Below, one piece after another: positions 1 to 7,598 of a DNA stretch of 64,000 bases. Source of the stretch: VRUE01 sp033856195 (GTDB lineage Bacteria > Actinomycetota > Thermoleophilia > Solirubrobacterales > 70-9); NCBI GenBank assembly GCA_033856195.1, contig JAWVFL010000024.1, forward strand, positions 1 through 64,000. Reading direction: 5' to 3'. The translations under genes and the position numbers were made by a program. The first letter of the stretch is position 1, and every line of letters starts with the position of its first letter. The notes under the pieces are model-generated. The model saw only the letters and a program-made list of their open reading frames with translations. It ran no database searches and was not told where the DNA came from.

Positions 1-848
1 TCTCGCCGAACTTGAAAACGAAATACACCTACGAAGCGGGCGGTCAGATCAAAACGATCACGCCTCCCGGCCAAGAACCGTGGACGATGGAATACGGCAC
101 GGCCGACGAAGAGGAAGCAAACGGGCGTCTGATGAACATCAAACGCGCCAGCTTGATTGCCAGCCCCTCTATGGCTCAGATGACGATCGCCTACGGCGTG
201 CCGCTCTCGGGCTCAGGGGCACCGTATGCAATGAGCGGCTCCGATGTCGCCAAATGGGGCCAGAAAGATGTGCCCCAGGACGCGGCCGCGATCTTCTCGC
301 CGGATGAAGTGCCGGCGAGCCCGCCCTCGAGTTATGCCCGCGCCACCGTCTACTACCTAGACGCCGAAGGACAGGCAGTCAACACCGCGACGCCCTCGGG
401 CGCCGGCACGTCGGCACCGTCTATAACAACGACTGAAATTGGTGAACACGGCGAGGTCGTACGTGAGCTAACTGCCCAAAACCGCTTGCGTGCCCTGGCC
501 GCCGAAAACACGGTCCTGCGCGCCGAAGAACTCGAAACCAAACGCCACTACAACGCCGATGGGACGGAGATGCAGGAGGAATGGGGACCGCTGCACCAGG
601 TCCGCATCGCCGAAACGGGTGTGACGAAATCGGCCCGGCTGCATACCGTGATCCAGTACGAAGACGCCAAAGAAGGCTGGAACGGCCTTGGTCCTAACCC
701 GCACCTACCGACCAAGGTCACGACCGGCGCGAGCATCCCCGGCGAAGGCGTTGACGCCGATCAGCGCAGCACCGAGATCAAGTACGACTGGACGCTGCGA
801 CTGCCGAAAGAAACGATCACCGATTCCGCCCCTGGGGATTGCAGCTGA
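1..848 (+). CDS. Rhs/YD-repeat protein, N-terminal fragment (partial at window edge, frameshifted)
   Basis: The frame is open to the first base, so the true start lies upstream; a TTG at 12 is only the first start-like codon inside the window. The protein has Rhs/YD-type strand motifs such as YTYEAGGQIKTI and IKYDWTLRLPKET. It stops at 846-848, ten bases after the next frame (TTG at 839) begins, and the two products read as one chain if a single base is added to the G-run at 834-837 (PGG-LQLKTRIAYDEAG). I therefore read 1-848 and 839-3022 as one gene with a one-base deletion or a sequencing error. Rhs proteins are large secreted or surface shells that carry a variable C-terminal tip. Confidence 0.75.
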   Translation, partial: SPNLKTKYTYEAGGQIKTITPPGQEPWTMEYGTADEEEANGRLMNIKRASLIASPSMAQMTIAYGVPLSGSGAPYAMSGSDVAKWGQKDVPQDAAAIFSPDEVPASPPSSYARATVYYLDAEGQAVNTATPSGAGTSAPSITTTEIGEHGEVVRELTAQNRLRALAAENTVLRAEELETKRHYNADGTEMQEEWGPLHQVRIAETGVTKSARLHTVIQYEDAKEGWNGLGPNPHLPTKVTTGASIPGEGVDADQRSTEIKYDWTLRLPKETITDSAPGDCS

Positions 849-3022
849 AAACCCGCATCGCCTACGACGAAGCCGGCCTGACGACCGAACGCAGCCTGCC
901 GGGCAAACCCGAAGGCGGCGATGCCCACACAACGAAGATCATCTACTACACGGCGGGCACCAACGGCCAGGATGCAGCCTGCGGCAACAGCCCCGCCTAC
1001 GCCAATCTGCCCTGCAAGACGCTGCCGGCCAAACAGCCCGGTACGGCGGGCCTGCCGGAGGTCCTCGTAACCCGCTATGCCTCCTACAACGCCCTGGCGC
1101 AGCCGATCGAAACGATCGAAAGCCCGGGCGGCAAAGAAGCAATCACCCGAAAAACGATCGTGACCTACGACACGGCAGGCCGCGCCACTGCCACCAAACA
1201 GGTGGGCGGGGGAACTTCCCTATCGCCGAACGCGACCGTCTACAACACTGAAACCGGTTTCCCGGTTGAAACCAAGTTCACTTGCGAAACGAGCTGCGAA
1301 GGCTTCGACAACCAAGCCTTGGTTACCGCCTACGACAAACTTGGCCGCCCGGTCAAATACACCGACGCGGACGCGAACACCTCGGAAACGAGCTATGACC
1401 TGTTGGGCCGCCCGGCGAGCGTCTACGACGGCAAGGAGACTCAGAAATTCGGCTATGACCCGACCTCGGGCTTGCTGACCGCGCTCGAAGACTCCAACGC
1501 CGGGATCTTCACCGCGGCCTACGACGCCGACGGCAACATGGTCGAACGCGGCCTGCCCAACGGCCTGGTGGCGAAAACGACCTATGACGAGGTAGGAGCC
1601 CCGACCAAACTCAGCTACACGAAGACGAGCTGCACCGAAAAATGCACCTGGCTGGAAGAAAGCAACGAACGCTCGATCTACGGGCAGATCCTCTCCCAGG
1701 CGAGCCTCGGATCGAGCCAGCAATACAGCTACGACAAAGCCGGCAGGCTGACGCTGGTCAAGGACACGCCGCAGGGTGGCGAATGCACGACTCGCCAGTA
1801 TCTTTTTGACGCTGACTCCAACCGGACCAAACTGACGACTCGGGCGCCCGGCGTCGGGGGAGCCTGCGATATCAGCTCAGATGGGACCAATCAGTCCTAC
1901 GCCTACGACGCGGCTGATCGGCTGGTCGGCGAAGGGATGACCTACGATAGCTTCGGACGGATCACGAGCCTACCGGCGAAATATGCAGGCGGAAGTACGC
2001 TGGCGACGACCTTCTACAGCAACGAAATGGTCGCCACTCAATCGCAGGGAGGGCTGACGAACAGCTATCAGCTCGATGCGGCGGGGCGGCCCCGCCAGGT
2101 GACCCAAACGGGTACAAAAACGGGGACCGAAATCTTCCACTACGCGATGGCTTCGGACTCGACAGCCTGGACCGAACGCGGGAGTAACTGGACCCGCAAC
2201 ATCGGCGGCATCGGCGGCGACCTCGCTGCGATTCAGGAAAGCTCAGGTACGACTAGCCTCCAACTCACCAATCTGCACGGCGACGTCATCGCTACCGCCA
2301 GCATTAGCCTGATGGCGAAAGAACCGACTGCGAATTTTGAATTTGATGAGTTTGGCAATCCGAAGAAAGGTAGCGCTGGCCGCTATGGCTGGCTGAGTGG
2401 CAAGTCGCGCCGCACTGAATTGCCGTCGGGCGTAATCCAAATGGGCGTTCGCAGCTACGTTTCGACGCTGGGACGATTTATATCGGTCGACCCTGTTGCT
2501 GGTGGATCGGCAAATGCGTATGACTACGCCAATGCTGATCCGGTTAACCAAGTCGACCTGAGTGGTCGAGCAGCAAAAGCAAACATTGGGGTCCGCCGTC
2601 GACGAGCGGTTGCGAGCCCTTCAGCCGCGGCCGCGGCGAGTGGAGGAGGCGGTCCCTCGGCTGCAGATGTTTTTGCGGCGAAAGGGAGCAGAAAAGCGAA
2701 AATCAAAACTAGAGCGATTCATAAGGCGGGATGCACGGTTGGGCCTGGCTTCGGTTACGCCCTTATCATTGCGCTACGCAATGTATTCTTGTCATTTAGC
2801 GTTCCCTATTCGTGCGAACAGCCCGTAAAGATTGCTGCCTATCTCTACACTGCCGCCAAGACAGGCTCGACGCATTGGAACGAATGGCAAAGTGGAGGGA
2901 CCATTTCAATGTCGCTCAACTACAATGTTGGCGAAGGCGCTGCATATTGCGCTAGCTGGGGCGATGGACAAGGCAACAGTGGCTTTCACTGCGGCGGAAT
3001 TGCACTTATTATTACGGGGTGA
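839..3022 (+). CDS. Rhs/YD-repeat protein, core and variable C-terminal tip (downstream of a frameshift)
   Basis: This 727-residue continuation of the preceding frame carries many YD-type repeats (for example VTAYDKLGRPVKYTDADAN, TSYDLLGRPASVYDG). The hyperconserved Rhs core end is at about residues 543-575, with LGRFISVDPVAGGSANAYDY followed by ANADPVNQVDLSG. After it come an Arg/Ala/Gly-rich linker and a roughly 100-residue tip with four cysteines that I do not recognise. In Rhs proteins this tip is the effector part, autoproteolytically released from the shell. The tip DNA is visibly more AT-rich than the core, as expected for exchangeable cassettes. The stop lies 16 bases before the next gene, so the two are probably co-transcribed. 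Whether the tip is toxic is unknown. Confidence 0.85.
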   Translation: MQLKTRIAYDEAGLTTERSLPGKPEGGDAHTTKIIYYTAGTNGQDAACGNSPAYANLPCKTLPAKQPGTAGLPEVLVTRYASYNALAQPIETIESPGGKEAITRKTIVTYDTAGRATATKQVGGGTSLSPNATVYNTETGFPVETKFTCETSCEGFDNQALVTAYDKLGRPVKYTDADANTSETSYDLLGRPASVYDGKETQKFGYDPTSGLLTALEDSNAGIFTAAYDADGNMVERGLPNGLVAKTTYDEVGAPTKLSYTKTSCTEKCTWLEESNERSIYGQILSQASLGSSQQYSYDKAGRLTLVKDTPQGGECTTRQYLFDADSNRTKLTTRAPGVGGACDISSDGTNQSYAYDAADRLVGEGMTYDSFGRITSLPAKYAGGSTLATTFYSNEMVATQSQGGLTNSYQLDAAGRPRQVTQTGTKTGTEIFHYAMASDSTAWTERGSNWTRNIGGIGGDLAAIQESSGTTSLQLTNLHGDVIATASISLMAKEPTANFEFDEFGNPKKGSAGRYGWLSGKSRRTELPSGVIQMGVRSYVSTLGRFISVDPVAGGSANAYDYANADPVNQVDLSGRAAKANIGVRRRRAVASPSAAAAASGGGGPSAADVFAAKGSRKAKIKTRAIHKAGCTVGPGFGYALIIALRNVFLSFSVPYSCEQPVKIAAYLYTAAKTGSTHWNEWQSGGTISMSLNYNVGEGAAYCASWGDGQGNSGFHCGGIALIITG

Positions 3023-3038
3023 GTAGAAAGGCTAGGTC

Positions 3039-3758
3039 ATGCGGATAGCTGACAGCGGTTTCAAAAAGCGTTGGGTGCTTTTTGCGCTATCAATAAGTGC
3101 CGTCGCACTTGCATTGGTCGTAGCGTGGCAATGGTCGGCTCAAGCAAACTCCTCGACGGAGGATGCTGCAATAGCTAGCTGCAAGGAAGTAGGGGAACGC
3201 CCAGCGATCGCAGCTCGGCGCGTCTATCCCCAGATGGGAAAGCTGATAGCCGGTCCAATAGTCGTCGGATGCGGTCGCACAAACCACGAATGGATTCAGC
3301 TCGTCGCATTTCATACTTCTAAAGAGACTTGTGTAGAGCTTGAGCGACCTCGGCAGGGAAATATCAGTGGAGGTGAATGCAAGGCCAACGGGGAATCGTG
3401 GGGAGATGTCTGTGGAGCTGTATGCATTTTCGGGGTGTTGTCGGCCGACGAAAATCGGCGCCATCAATTTCGTCGCTCCATAGTCAGTGGCCAGATTCCG
3501 GTCTCTTCTGATTCAATGGAAATCCGTGTTGGTGTGAACGGACATGCAACGGTTCCCCCTGTCGTTGAAGCACGGGTTGACACGGCGCCGCTTCTTAAAA
3601 GCCTCTCTATCACTGAACCGTTCGTGGCATTCGGGACTGTTCTTCCTAAATGTGTGTCACCTCATGAAGTTCAACTCGTTACGACTAATGAAGGGCACAT
3701 AGTCAAGAAGCGGGGACTAGACACTTTTAGGAATCCGTGCGCCGCACCACAGCGATGA
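3039..3758 (+). CDS. Cysteine-rich membrane-anchored or exported protein next to the Rhs tip (candidate immunity or partner protein)
   Basis: The product has 239 residues with no family I recognise. One hydrophobic segment (about residues 11-32, RWVLFALSISAVALALVVAW) follows a basic N-terminus, so it is either a signal anchor or a long signal peptide. The remaining ~200 residues are hydrophilic with eight cysteines (ASC, VGC, ETC, GEC, DVC, AVC, PKC, NPC), an even number that suggests disulfides outside the membrane. The start ATG has a GAAAGG-type ribosome site at about 3027. Base composition is AT-richer than the core genes, like the Rhs tip. By position it may be the cognate immunity or chaperone gene for the Rhs tip; this is inference only. 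Confidence 0.7.
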   Translation: MRIADSGFKKRWVLFALSISAVALALVVAWQWSAQANSSTEDAAIASCKEVGERPAIAARRVYPQMGKLIAGPIVVGCGRTNHEWIQLVAFHTSKETCVELERPRQGNISGGECKANGESWGDVCGAVCIFGVLSADENRRHQFRRSIVSGQIPVSSDSMEIRVGVNGHATVPPVVEARVDTAPLLKSLSITEPFVAFGTVLPKCVSPHEVQLVTTNEGHIVKKRGLDTFRNPCAAPQR

Positions 3759-3977
3759 TGGCTTAGCTGAGCCGCTCTCCCTTCGCTTGCTCGCTCGGTG
3801 CCGAGATCATTACCTGCGAAGTTCGAGTCGGCCTACATCTCCGTCTACCAATGTCGATCGCGAGTCCCCAGCCGCTGCCCGCCGTTGAAATCGGCGGCGG
3901 AATCGTGCTCATTGGCTCCCCGATGGAACCTCGAGCAGGACAACGGTGAGGACCCAATCGCCTACACCCTGCGGATC

Positions 3978-4160
3978 ATGGCGGAGACCACGAGTAATGC
4001 CAACGAGCTTTCGGCCGATTTCGGCCTGGCCGAGCGTCGGCTAGATCGGCTCACTGAATACATGAACGGGAGCGGACGCTGGGACTCCGTGGATTTCTGC
4101 GAGTTCGTGGGCGCTGAGCTGCGCGCGAGCGGCCGCGAAATCCGAGACGACGACGTATAG
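3978..4160 (+). CDS. Hypothetical protein, possibly the 3' part of a frameshifted gene
   Basis: This 60-residue frame (MAETTSNANELSADFGLAER... to ...GREIRDDDV) looks like coding sequence but matches nothing I know. The same frame is open back to a GTG at 3798, though the extra N-terminus looks unlike protein. A second frame from the ATG at 3851 (MSIASPQPLPAVEIGGGIVL...) reads plausibly to a stop at 3947-3949, and a one-base shift near 3940-3947 would join it to this frame into a protein of about 105 residues. The neighbouring genes carry frameshifts too, so I consider a broken gene at 3851-4160 as likely as an intact short one. Confidence 0.35.
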   Translation: MAETTSNANELSADFGLAERRLDRLTEYMNGSGRWDSVDFCEFVGAELRASGREIRDDDV

Positions 4161-4175
4161 ACGCAGCGCTCCTCC

Positions 4176-4253
4176 CCCGTTGCGGGAGCCGGCAACCCCT
4201 CCGATGATGGCACGCTTCGCGTGCGGCTCCGGGGCACCGGCTCCCGCAACGGG
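4176..4253. repeat. Palindromic element with 17-bp perfect arms and a nested hairpin, upstream of the ParB-like gene
   Basis: Arms at 4176-4192 and 4237-4253 are perfect inverted copies. Between them a second hairpin sits at 4210-4224 (GCACGC, loop TTC, GCGTGC). The element ends 14 bases before the ribosome site (AAAGGAG at 4267) of the ParB-like gene. It could be a terminator for the preceding frame, a protein-binding site, or a member of the palindrome family seen through the window. It does not resemble the canonical 16-bp parS. Confidence 0.75.
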
Positions 4254-4280
4254 CGGGAGCGAGTACAAAGGAGTGCTCAC

Positions 4281-5242
4281 ATGAGCGACCTGACAACACC
4301 TTGTGTCCCGATCTCCAAGATCGACGTCGAGGAGGGCTTCAACGCCCGCACCCACATGGACGAGAAAGAGCTTGAGGGGCTTGCTGCCAGCCTTGGCAGT
4401 GCCGGCGTCGTTCAGCCTCTCGCGGTTCGCCCTGGCAAAAAGGCGACCACTTCACCCTCGTTGCAGGGCACAGGCGGTTCGAGGCTGCCCAGCGAGCGGG
4501 CCTGAAAGAGGTGCCGGTCACTGTCAGCGAAGGCAACGCCCACCTCAATTCCCTGGTCGAGAACATCCACCGTGAGGAACTCGACCCGATCGACGCCGGG
4601 CTTGGCCTGCGAGCACTCGCGGGAGAGCTCAACCTCGAAACCAACAAGGCGATCGCCGAGAAGGTGGGCAAGTCGGTTCCGTGGGTCAGCGAACGGCTGC
4701 GCCTGCTGAATCTCCCCAAAGGCGTGCAGCGCTACGTCGCCGAGGGGTTCGTGCCGATCGAGGGCGAGCGCCTGCTGCGCGACATCGCGGTCGTTTCACC
4801 GCGCGTCGCGGAATGCATCTGCGAGCTGGCCAAGCGCCAGGGCTACAAGGGCCGCCAGTTCGTCGAGCGCTTCGGTGACATCTTCGCCGCAACCGCCGAG
4901 GCTCATTTCAACAACAAGCCGACGATGATCCCCGTGCGGGCGGTCCCGGTCAGCGCCGTCGCCAAAGCCAAGGTGCGCGACGAGCTGGTCGAGCGCATCC
5001 ACGCAATCAGTCCCTACTACAAGCCCATGGATCCGGCCCTCCGTTTCGCGGACGCCGAGGTCGATGCCGCTCGAGCGGCGGGTTGCCTGGTCGAGCACCG
5101 CACGGAACGCCGCGGCGCGGGGTCGACCACGGCGTTCATCACCGACGTCGAGGTTGCGGCCGACCTTTTCGATCTCGCCCTCGAGCGGGCGGAGGAGAAG
5201 GCCAGGAAGGAGGCCGAGGAGGGAGTCGCTCTATCCAGCTGA
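4281..5242 (+). pseudogene. ParB-like nuclease/CTPase-domain protein, single frameshift
   Basis: The ATG at 4281 follows AAAGGAG. The first frame encodes the ParB N-terminus (VPISKIDVEEGFNARTHMDE, then VVQPLAVRPGK). At an A5 run (4437-4441) the frame is lost, and in the next frame the family continues without a gap: GDHFTLVAGHRRFEAAQRAG, with the GHRR nucleotide-binding motif, then ENIHREELDP and a helix-turn-helix region (KAIAEKVGKSVPWVSERLRL). One extra A would restore a protein of about 320 residues. No ParA neighbour is present, so this is more likely an accessory ParB-like regulator than the chromosomal partition protein. The last codons (EGVALSS and stop) are supplied by a tRNA remnant on the other strand, so the natural C-terminus may be lost. 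The intact downstream frame alone spans 4511-5242. Confidence 0.8.
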
Positions 5243-5253
5243 GCTATCGGGGC
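5217..5253 (-). repeat. Remnant of tRNA-Arg(CCU), 5' half (copy 1)
   Basis: Read on the minus strand from 5253, the sequence matches a tRNA 5' half exactly: acceptor strand GCCCCGA, TA, a D-arm with stem GCTC/GAGC and loop AGCTGGATA, G26, anticodon stem ACTCC, then C-T-CCT with anticodon CCU. It stops just after the anticodon, and no 3' half follows. A second, slightly damaged copy lies at 6142-6181 in the same orientation. The remnant supplies the stop codons of both convergent neighbours, TGA of the ParB-like gene and TAG of the HEPN gene. Partial tRNA copies are typical scars of integrative elements, although 3' fragments are more usual. Confidence 0.7.
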
Positions 5254-5665
5254 GGGAAGACGAATCGTAATCGCCCTTGAGTTGGCTTTCGGCCCAGGTC
5301 TTGGTTTGCTCGACCAGGGAGCGCATTTCCGGTCGATCCGGCACATCTTCGGGTCTGCGTGAGTACCGGAGCTCCGCGGCCCACGGACTCAAGTTGGGAA
5401 GGTCATCCGCCCTGTCGGGCTTGGGAAGGCTCGCCTCGTCGAGGAGGTTGAGCAGGTAGGCGATGTTGTGCGTGCGCTCGTAGGAGACCTCGTTGTGGGC
5501 GAGGACGGCCTTGATCATCTTCTCGACAGCCTGTTGAGCGTGAAACCCCAGTCCATCGTCAGGAATATCAACTTCATCGATTAGGCGGAAGAGGATCTTT
5601 TCGTCTCCAGCCGCCTTTTCCATCAGCAGCTGGGCGTGATCGTCGCCGCTACGCGGCTCTGCCAC
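5231..5665 (-). CDS. HEPN-domain protein, probable toxin of an MNT-HEPN pair
   Basis: The product has about 144 residues from the GTG at 5665, which has GAGG about ten bases upstream; ATGs at 5695 and 5692 are alternatives. The HEPN signature is present: FHAQQAVEKMIKAVLAHN followed by YERTHNIAYLLNLLDEA. HEPN proteins paired with MNT nucleotidyltransferases are RNases or RNA-targeting toxins. The RTHN sequence stands where the active-site Arg/His motif belongs, but it is not a clean R-x4-6-H, so activity is uncertain. The gene overlaps the MNT gene by 17 bases, implying translational coupling. Its last residues (PDSSAG and stop) are encoded by the tRNA remnant, so the C-terminus may have been replaced when that remnant was joined. 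Confidence 0.8.
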   Translation of the reverse strand: MAEPRSGDDHAQLLMEKAAGDEKILFRLIDEVDIPDDGLGFHAQQAVEKMIKAVLAHNEVSYERTHNIAYLLNLLDEASLPKPDRADDLPNLSPWAAELRYSRRPEDVPDRPEMRSLVEQTKTWAESQLKGDYDSSSRPDSSAG

Positions 5666-5972
5666 CAACGATTTTCCCCTCGGCCAGGGCATCATGGATC
5701 ATCGTTCCCGAAAGCCCCCCCCATTCACGGACATGGTCCTCGCTGGCAACCACCACGTCAGCGGGTACTCCCAGTTCTCCGACGAGCCTTGCGAGTCGCG
5801 CCGACTCGCCAAAGTGATCTTTAACCTCGGGCTCGATCACCAGGAAATCGAAGTCGCTGTCGGCCTTCTCCTCTCCCCTCGCGTAGGAGCCAAACAAGAT
5901 GACCTTGGCGTCGGGGCCGGCAGCCTCGGCAAGCGCCGCCCCCGCTTTGTCGATCAGGTCGCGAGATGCCAT
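5649..5972 (-). CDS. MNT-type minimal nucleotidyltransferase, probable antitoxin to the HEPN protein
   Basis: The 107-residue product (ATG at 5972; ATG 5993 is an alternative) has the nucleotidyltransferase motif GSYARG at about residues 28-33 followed by DSDFDF with catalytic-type Asp40 and Asp42. In MNT-HEPN systems the MNT partner neutralises the HEPN toxin by adding nucleotides to it. The order MNT then HEPN, the short overlap and the sizes fit this family well. The open frame upstream to 6191 reads through a tRNA remnant and is not protein-like, so I chose the internal start. Confidence 0.8.
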   Translation of the reverse strand: MASRDLIDKAGAALAEAAGPDAKVILFGSYARGEEKADSDFDFLVIEPEVKDHFGESARLARLVGELGVPADVVVASEDHVREWGGLSGTMIHDALAEGKIVGGRAA

Positions 5973-6141
5973 GCCGACACGGTAGCGGAGCATCTTGCTG
6001 ACGATGCAATTCATTGGGCAGCGGGTCGTTCTCGCTGCCCAAACAGGAATAGAACCACGACAATCCACCGGAATCCAGGACGGCATGCTGCATCCGCATA
6101 GACCGCAATGATGAGCCGAAAACCTCGACACCTCCAACTCG

Positions 6142-6181
6142 CTTAGGAGGGAGTCGCTCCTATCCAGCTGAGCTATGGGGC
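6142..6181 (-). repeat. Remnant of tRNA-Arg(CCU), 5' half (copy 2, damaged)
   Basis: On the minus strand from 6181 the sequence repeats copy 1 with one base missing in the acceptor strand (GCCCC-AT) and one extra G in the D-stem (GATAGGAGC), then continues through the anticodon CCT and AAG before diverging. The two copies are direct repeats bracketing the MNT-HEPN pair. The damage to acceptor and D-arm means it cannot be a working tRNA. Confidence 0.7.
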
Positions 6182-6259
6182 CCGGCCTCAATCGTAGGCG
6201 CTCCGAGGCGGCTTTCGCCCATTCATGCCCCGATCCGACCCGGCACTTACCATGGATTC

Positions 6260-6475
6260 ATGGCAGTTCGCAGAAAGCCGCTACTTGCTCCTGGCAATGA
6301 GGCCGAATGGGCGAAGATCAATCGTGCGGAGACGGAGCAGCTTCGGGCTTCGAACTTGGCATTGACGCCTACACAACGGCTGGAACTAGGCCAAAAGCTC
6401 TCGCAGCAAGCCGTCTCGCTGCTTGCTGCTTCCGTGAAGGCTGGCAATGTCCCAAGACGAGCCCTCTGGTCCTGA
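6260..6475 (+). CDS. Small protein paired with a nucleotidyltransferase gene
   Basis: This 71-residue hydrophilic protein (MAVRRKPLLAPGNEAEWAKI...) has a helical central stretch (TPTQRLELGQKLSQQAVSLL). It overlaps the start of the downstream nucleotidyltransferase remnant by 29 bases. A similar arrangement of short basic protein plus nucleotidyltransferase recurs on the opposite strand at 7598-6868. I do not recognise a named family. By position it would be the first partner of a two-gene toxin-antitoxin-like or RNA-modifying unit whose second gene is now broken. Confidence 0.6.
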   Translation: MAVRRKPLLAPGNEAEWAKINRAETEQLRASNLALTPTQRLELGQKLSQQAVSLLAASVKAGNVPRRALWS

Positions 6476-6831
6476 TCTCGCTGGCGTCATAGCCGACGCC
6501 AGCTCGGCAGGCTTGGAGCACGTTGTCATTGGCGGATTCAGCGTGATTTTCCATGGCTATGTACGGGCAACGAGAGACTCGGACCTGCGGGTGAACAGTC
6601 GGCACGGCATGATCGACACCCTTCGCGGCGGTTCTCCTCCCCTTGACTACGGTTTCCGCTCGAGCAGACACGACGGAGTGGGAGGGCCAGACTGTCCGGG
6701 TCGCGGCGGTGCCGAGCGTTGTCGGTTTCAAGCGCCTTGCCAGACGACCCCAGGATCGAGTCGATCTGGAAGAGCTGGAGGCGATCCATGGCGACTTGCC
6801 GGTGGAACCGATTCCCGGCCTCGATTCATAG
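6447..6831 (+). pseudogene. Nucleotidyltransferase remnant (internal deletion and frameshift)
   Basis: The N-terminus is clear: LEHVVIGGFSVIFHGYVRAT then RDSD, the G-G and D-x-D signature of the AbiEii/minimal nucleotidyltransferase group. It then jumps to LRVNSRHGMIDTLRGGSPPL, which in such proteins lies some sixty residues further on, so an internal deletion is likely. After PPLDY (about 6650) the frame is lost, and the next frame carries the family's C-terminal end (VRVAAVPSVVGFKRLARR, then PQDRVDLEELEAIHG) to a stop at 6829-6831. Both lesions together make a functional product very unlikely. Confidence 0.75.
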
Positions 6832-6867
6832 TCGGGCTCAAATAGGCAGTCCGCTGGCCTCCTAGGG

Positions 6868-7344
6868 CTACGGGCTTGTGGCTTCGAGGTCCTCGAGGTC
6901 GGCTAGATCGCGAGTCCGGCCAGCGGCACGCTTCATTGCCTTCAGGTCCTCAAGTGAGCAGACGGCGACGTCAACGCCCAAGACCTCGGCCTCGGTAGCT
7001 CTCGCTTTGAGCTCGTCATAGATCGGCACGCCTTTGAGTCCCTGAACGACGTCCAAGCGGCCGAGGTCGGTTTCGATAGCGACTTGCTCACCGCTCTCGA
7101 GTTGTCCGGCGATCGACGGCTGGCTGCTCACGAACGATTCACCAGTTTGGACGTGGCCATGGATCGTGACGGCAACCTCTGCGACACGCCGGAGATTCTC
7201 CGCGTCAGGTGCGACAACGATGTCCACGTCCTTCGTTCCGCGGACCACTCCCCAAGCGCCGAGGGCAAGACCCCCCACAACGACGAACCTAACTTCCGCA
7301 TTCGCCAAGCGGCGGAGGATCTCGTCGAAGGAGGGAGAGCTCAC
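6868..7344 (-). CDS. Nucleotidyltransferase-fold protein (AbiEii/minimal NTase type), intact
   Basis: The 158-residue product has FVVVGGLALGAWGVVRGTKD followed by VDIVV (GG motif and D-x-D), a middle strand with TDLGRLDVVQGLKGVP, and the usual C-terminal LEDLKAMKRAAGRTRDLADL. It is full length for the small family members, in contrast to the broken relative at 6447-6831. Its ATG lies in a four-base ATGA overlap with the stop of the gene before it, so the two are translationally coupled. These proteins occur as antitoxin-like or RNA-modifying halves of two-gene modules; the substrate here is unknown. Confidence 0.75.
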   Translation of the reverse strand: MSSPSFDEILRRLANAEVRFVVVGGLALGAWGVVRGTKDVDIVVAPDAENLRRVAEVAVTIHGHVQTGESFVSSQPSIAGQLESGEQVAIETDLGRLDVVQGLKGVPIYDELKARATEAEVLGVDVAVCSLEDLKAMKRAAGRTRDLADLEDLEATSP

Positions 7345-7598
7345 CGGCGTCGAGCGGCGCCGGCGAACCGCATGAGTTGGTGGCTCAAGGCGATCGTCTC
7401 CGCCAGGTTCACGCTCATCGGCCGCCGAGCGTCCTCGCGAAGTCGTTGGAGTCGAACCGCTTCGGCTGCGCCAGCGGGGTCAGCCCTCTGCTTCTCGACG
7501 TTTTGTCCCAAATTGCGAAAACTCCTAACGAGAACGGTAGCGAAGCACATGTAGACGACAGAGGCAGTCCACCGGGTCGGGTGGTGGTTCCATATCAA
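7341..7598 (-). CDS. Small protein upstream of and coupled to the nucleotidyltransferase
   Basis: The frame gives up to 85 residues from a TTG at 7598. The first ~35 are unconvincing, and the well-behaved part begins around EKQRADPAGAAEAVRLQRLR, with an internal TTG as alternative start. The C-terminal half (MSVNLAETIALSHQLMRFAG) is helical and amphipathic. The stop overlaps the nucleotidyltransferase start as ATGA. It mirrors the small gene at 6260-6475, which also precedes a nucleotidyltransferase gene. Function unknown. Confidence 0.55.
   Translation of the reverse strand: MIWNHHPTRWTASVVYMCFATVLVRSFRNLGQNVEKQRADPAGAAEAVRLQRLREDARRPMSVNLAETIALSHQLMRFAGAARRR

Noticed and set aside
4176..4253. 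A canonical parS centromere site next to the ParB-like gene.
   Set aside because: The 16-bp TGTTTCACGTGAAACA-type site is absent; the palindrome is longer and unrelated.
6036..6181. A complete tRNA interrupted by ~70 bases, since GGTTCTATTCC and TTTGGGCA (minus strand, about 6036-6055) look like a T-arm and acceptor end.
   Set aside because: The T-stem does not pair, the acceptor strands do not match, and the 5' half is itself damaged. Kept only as a 5'-half remnant.
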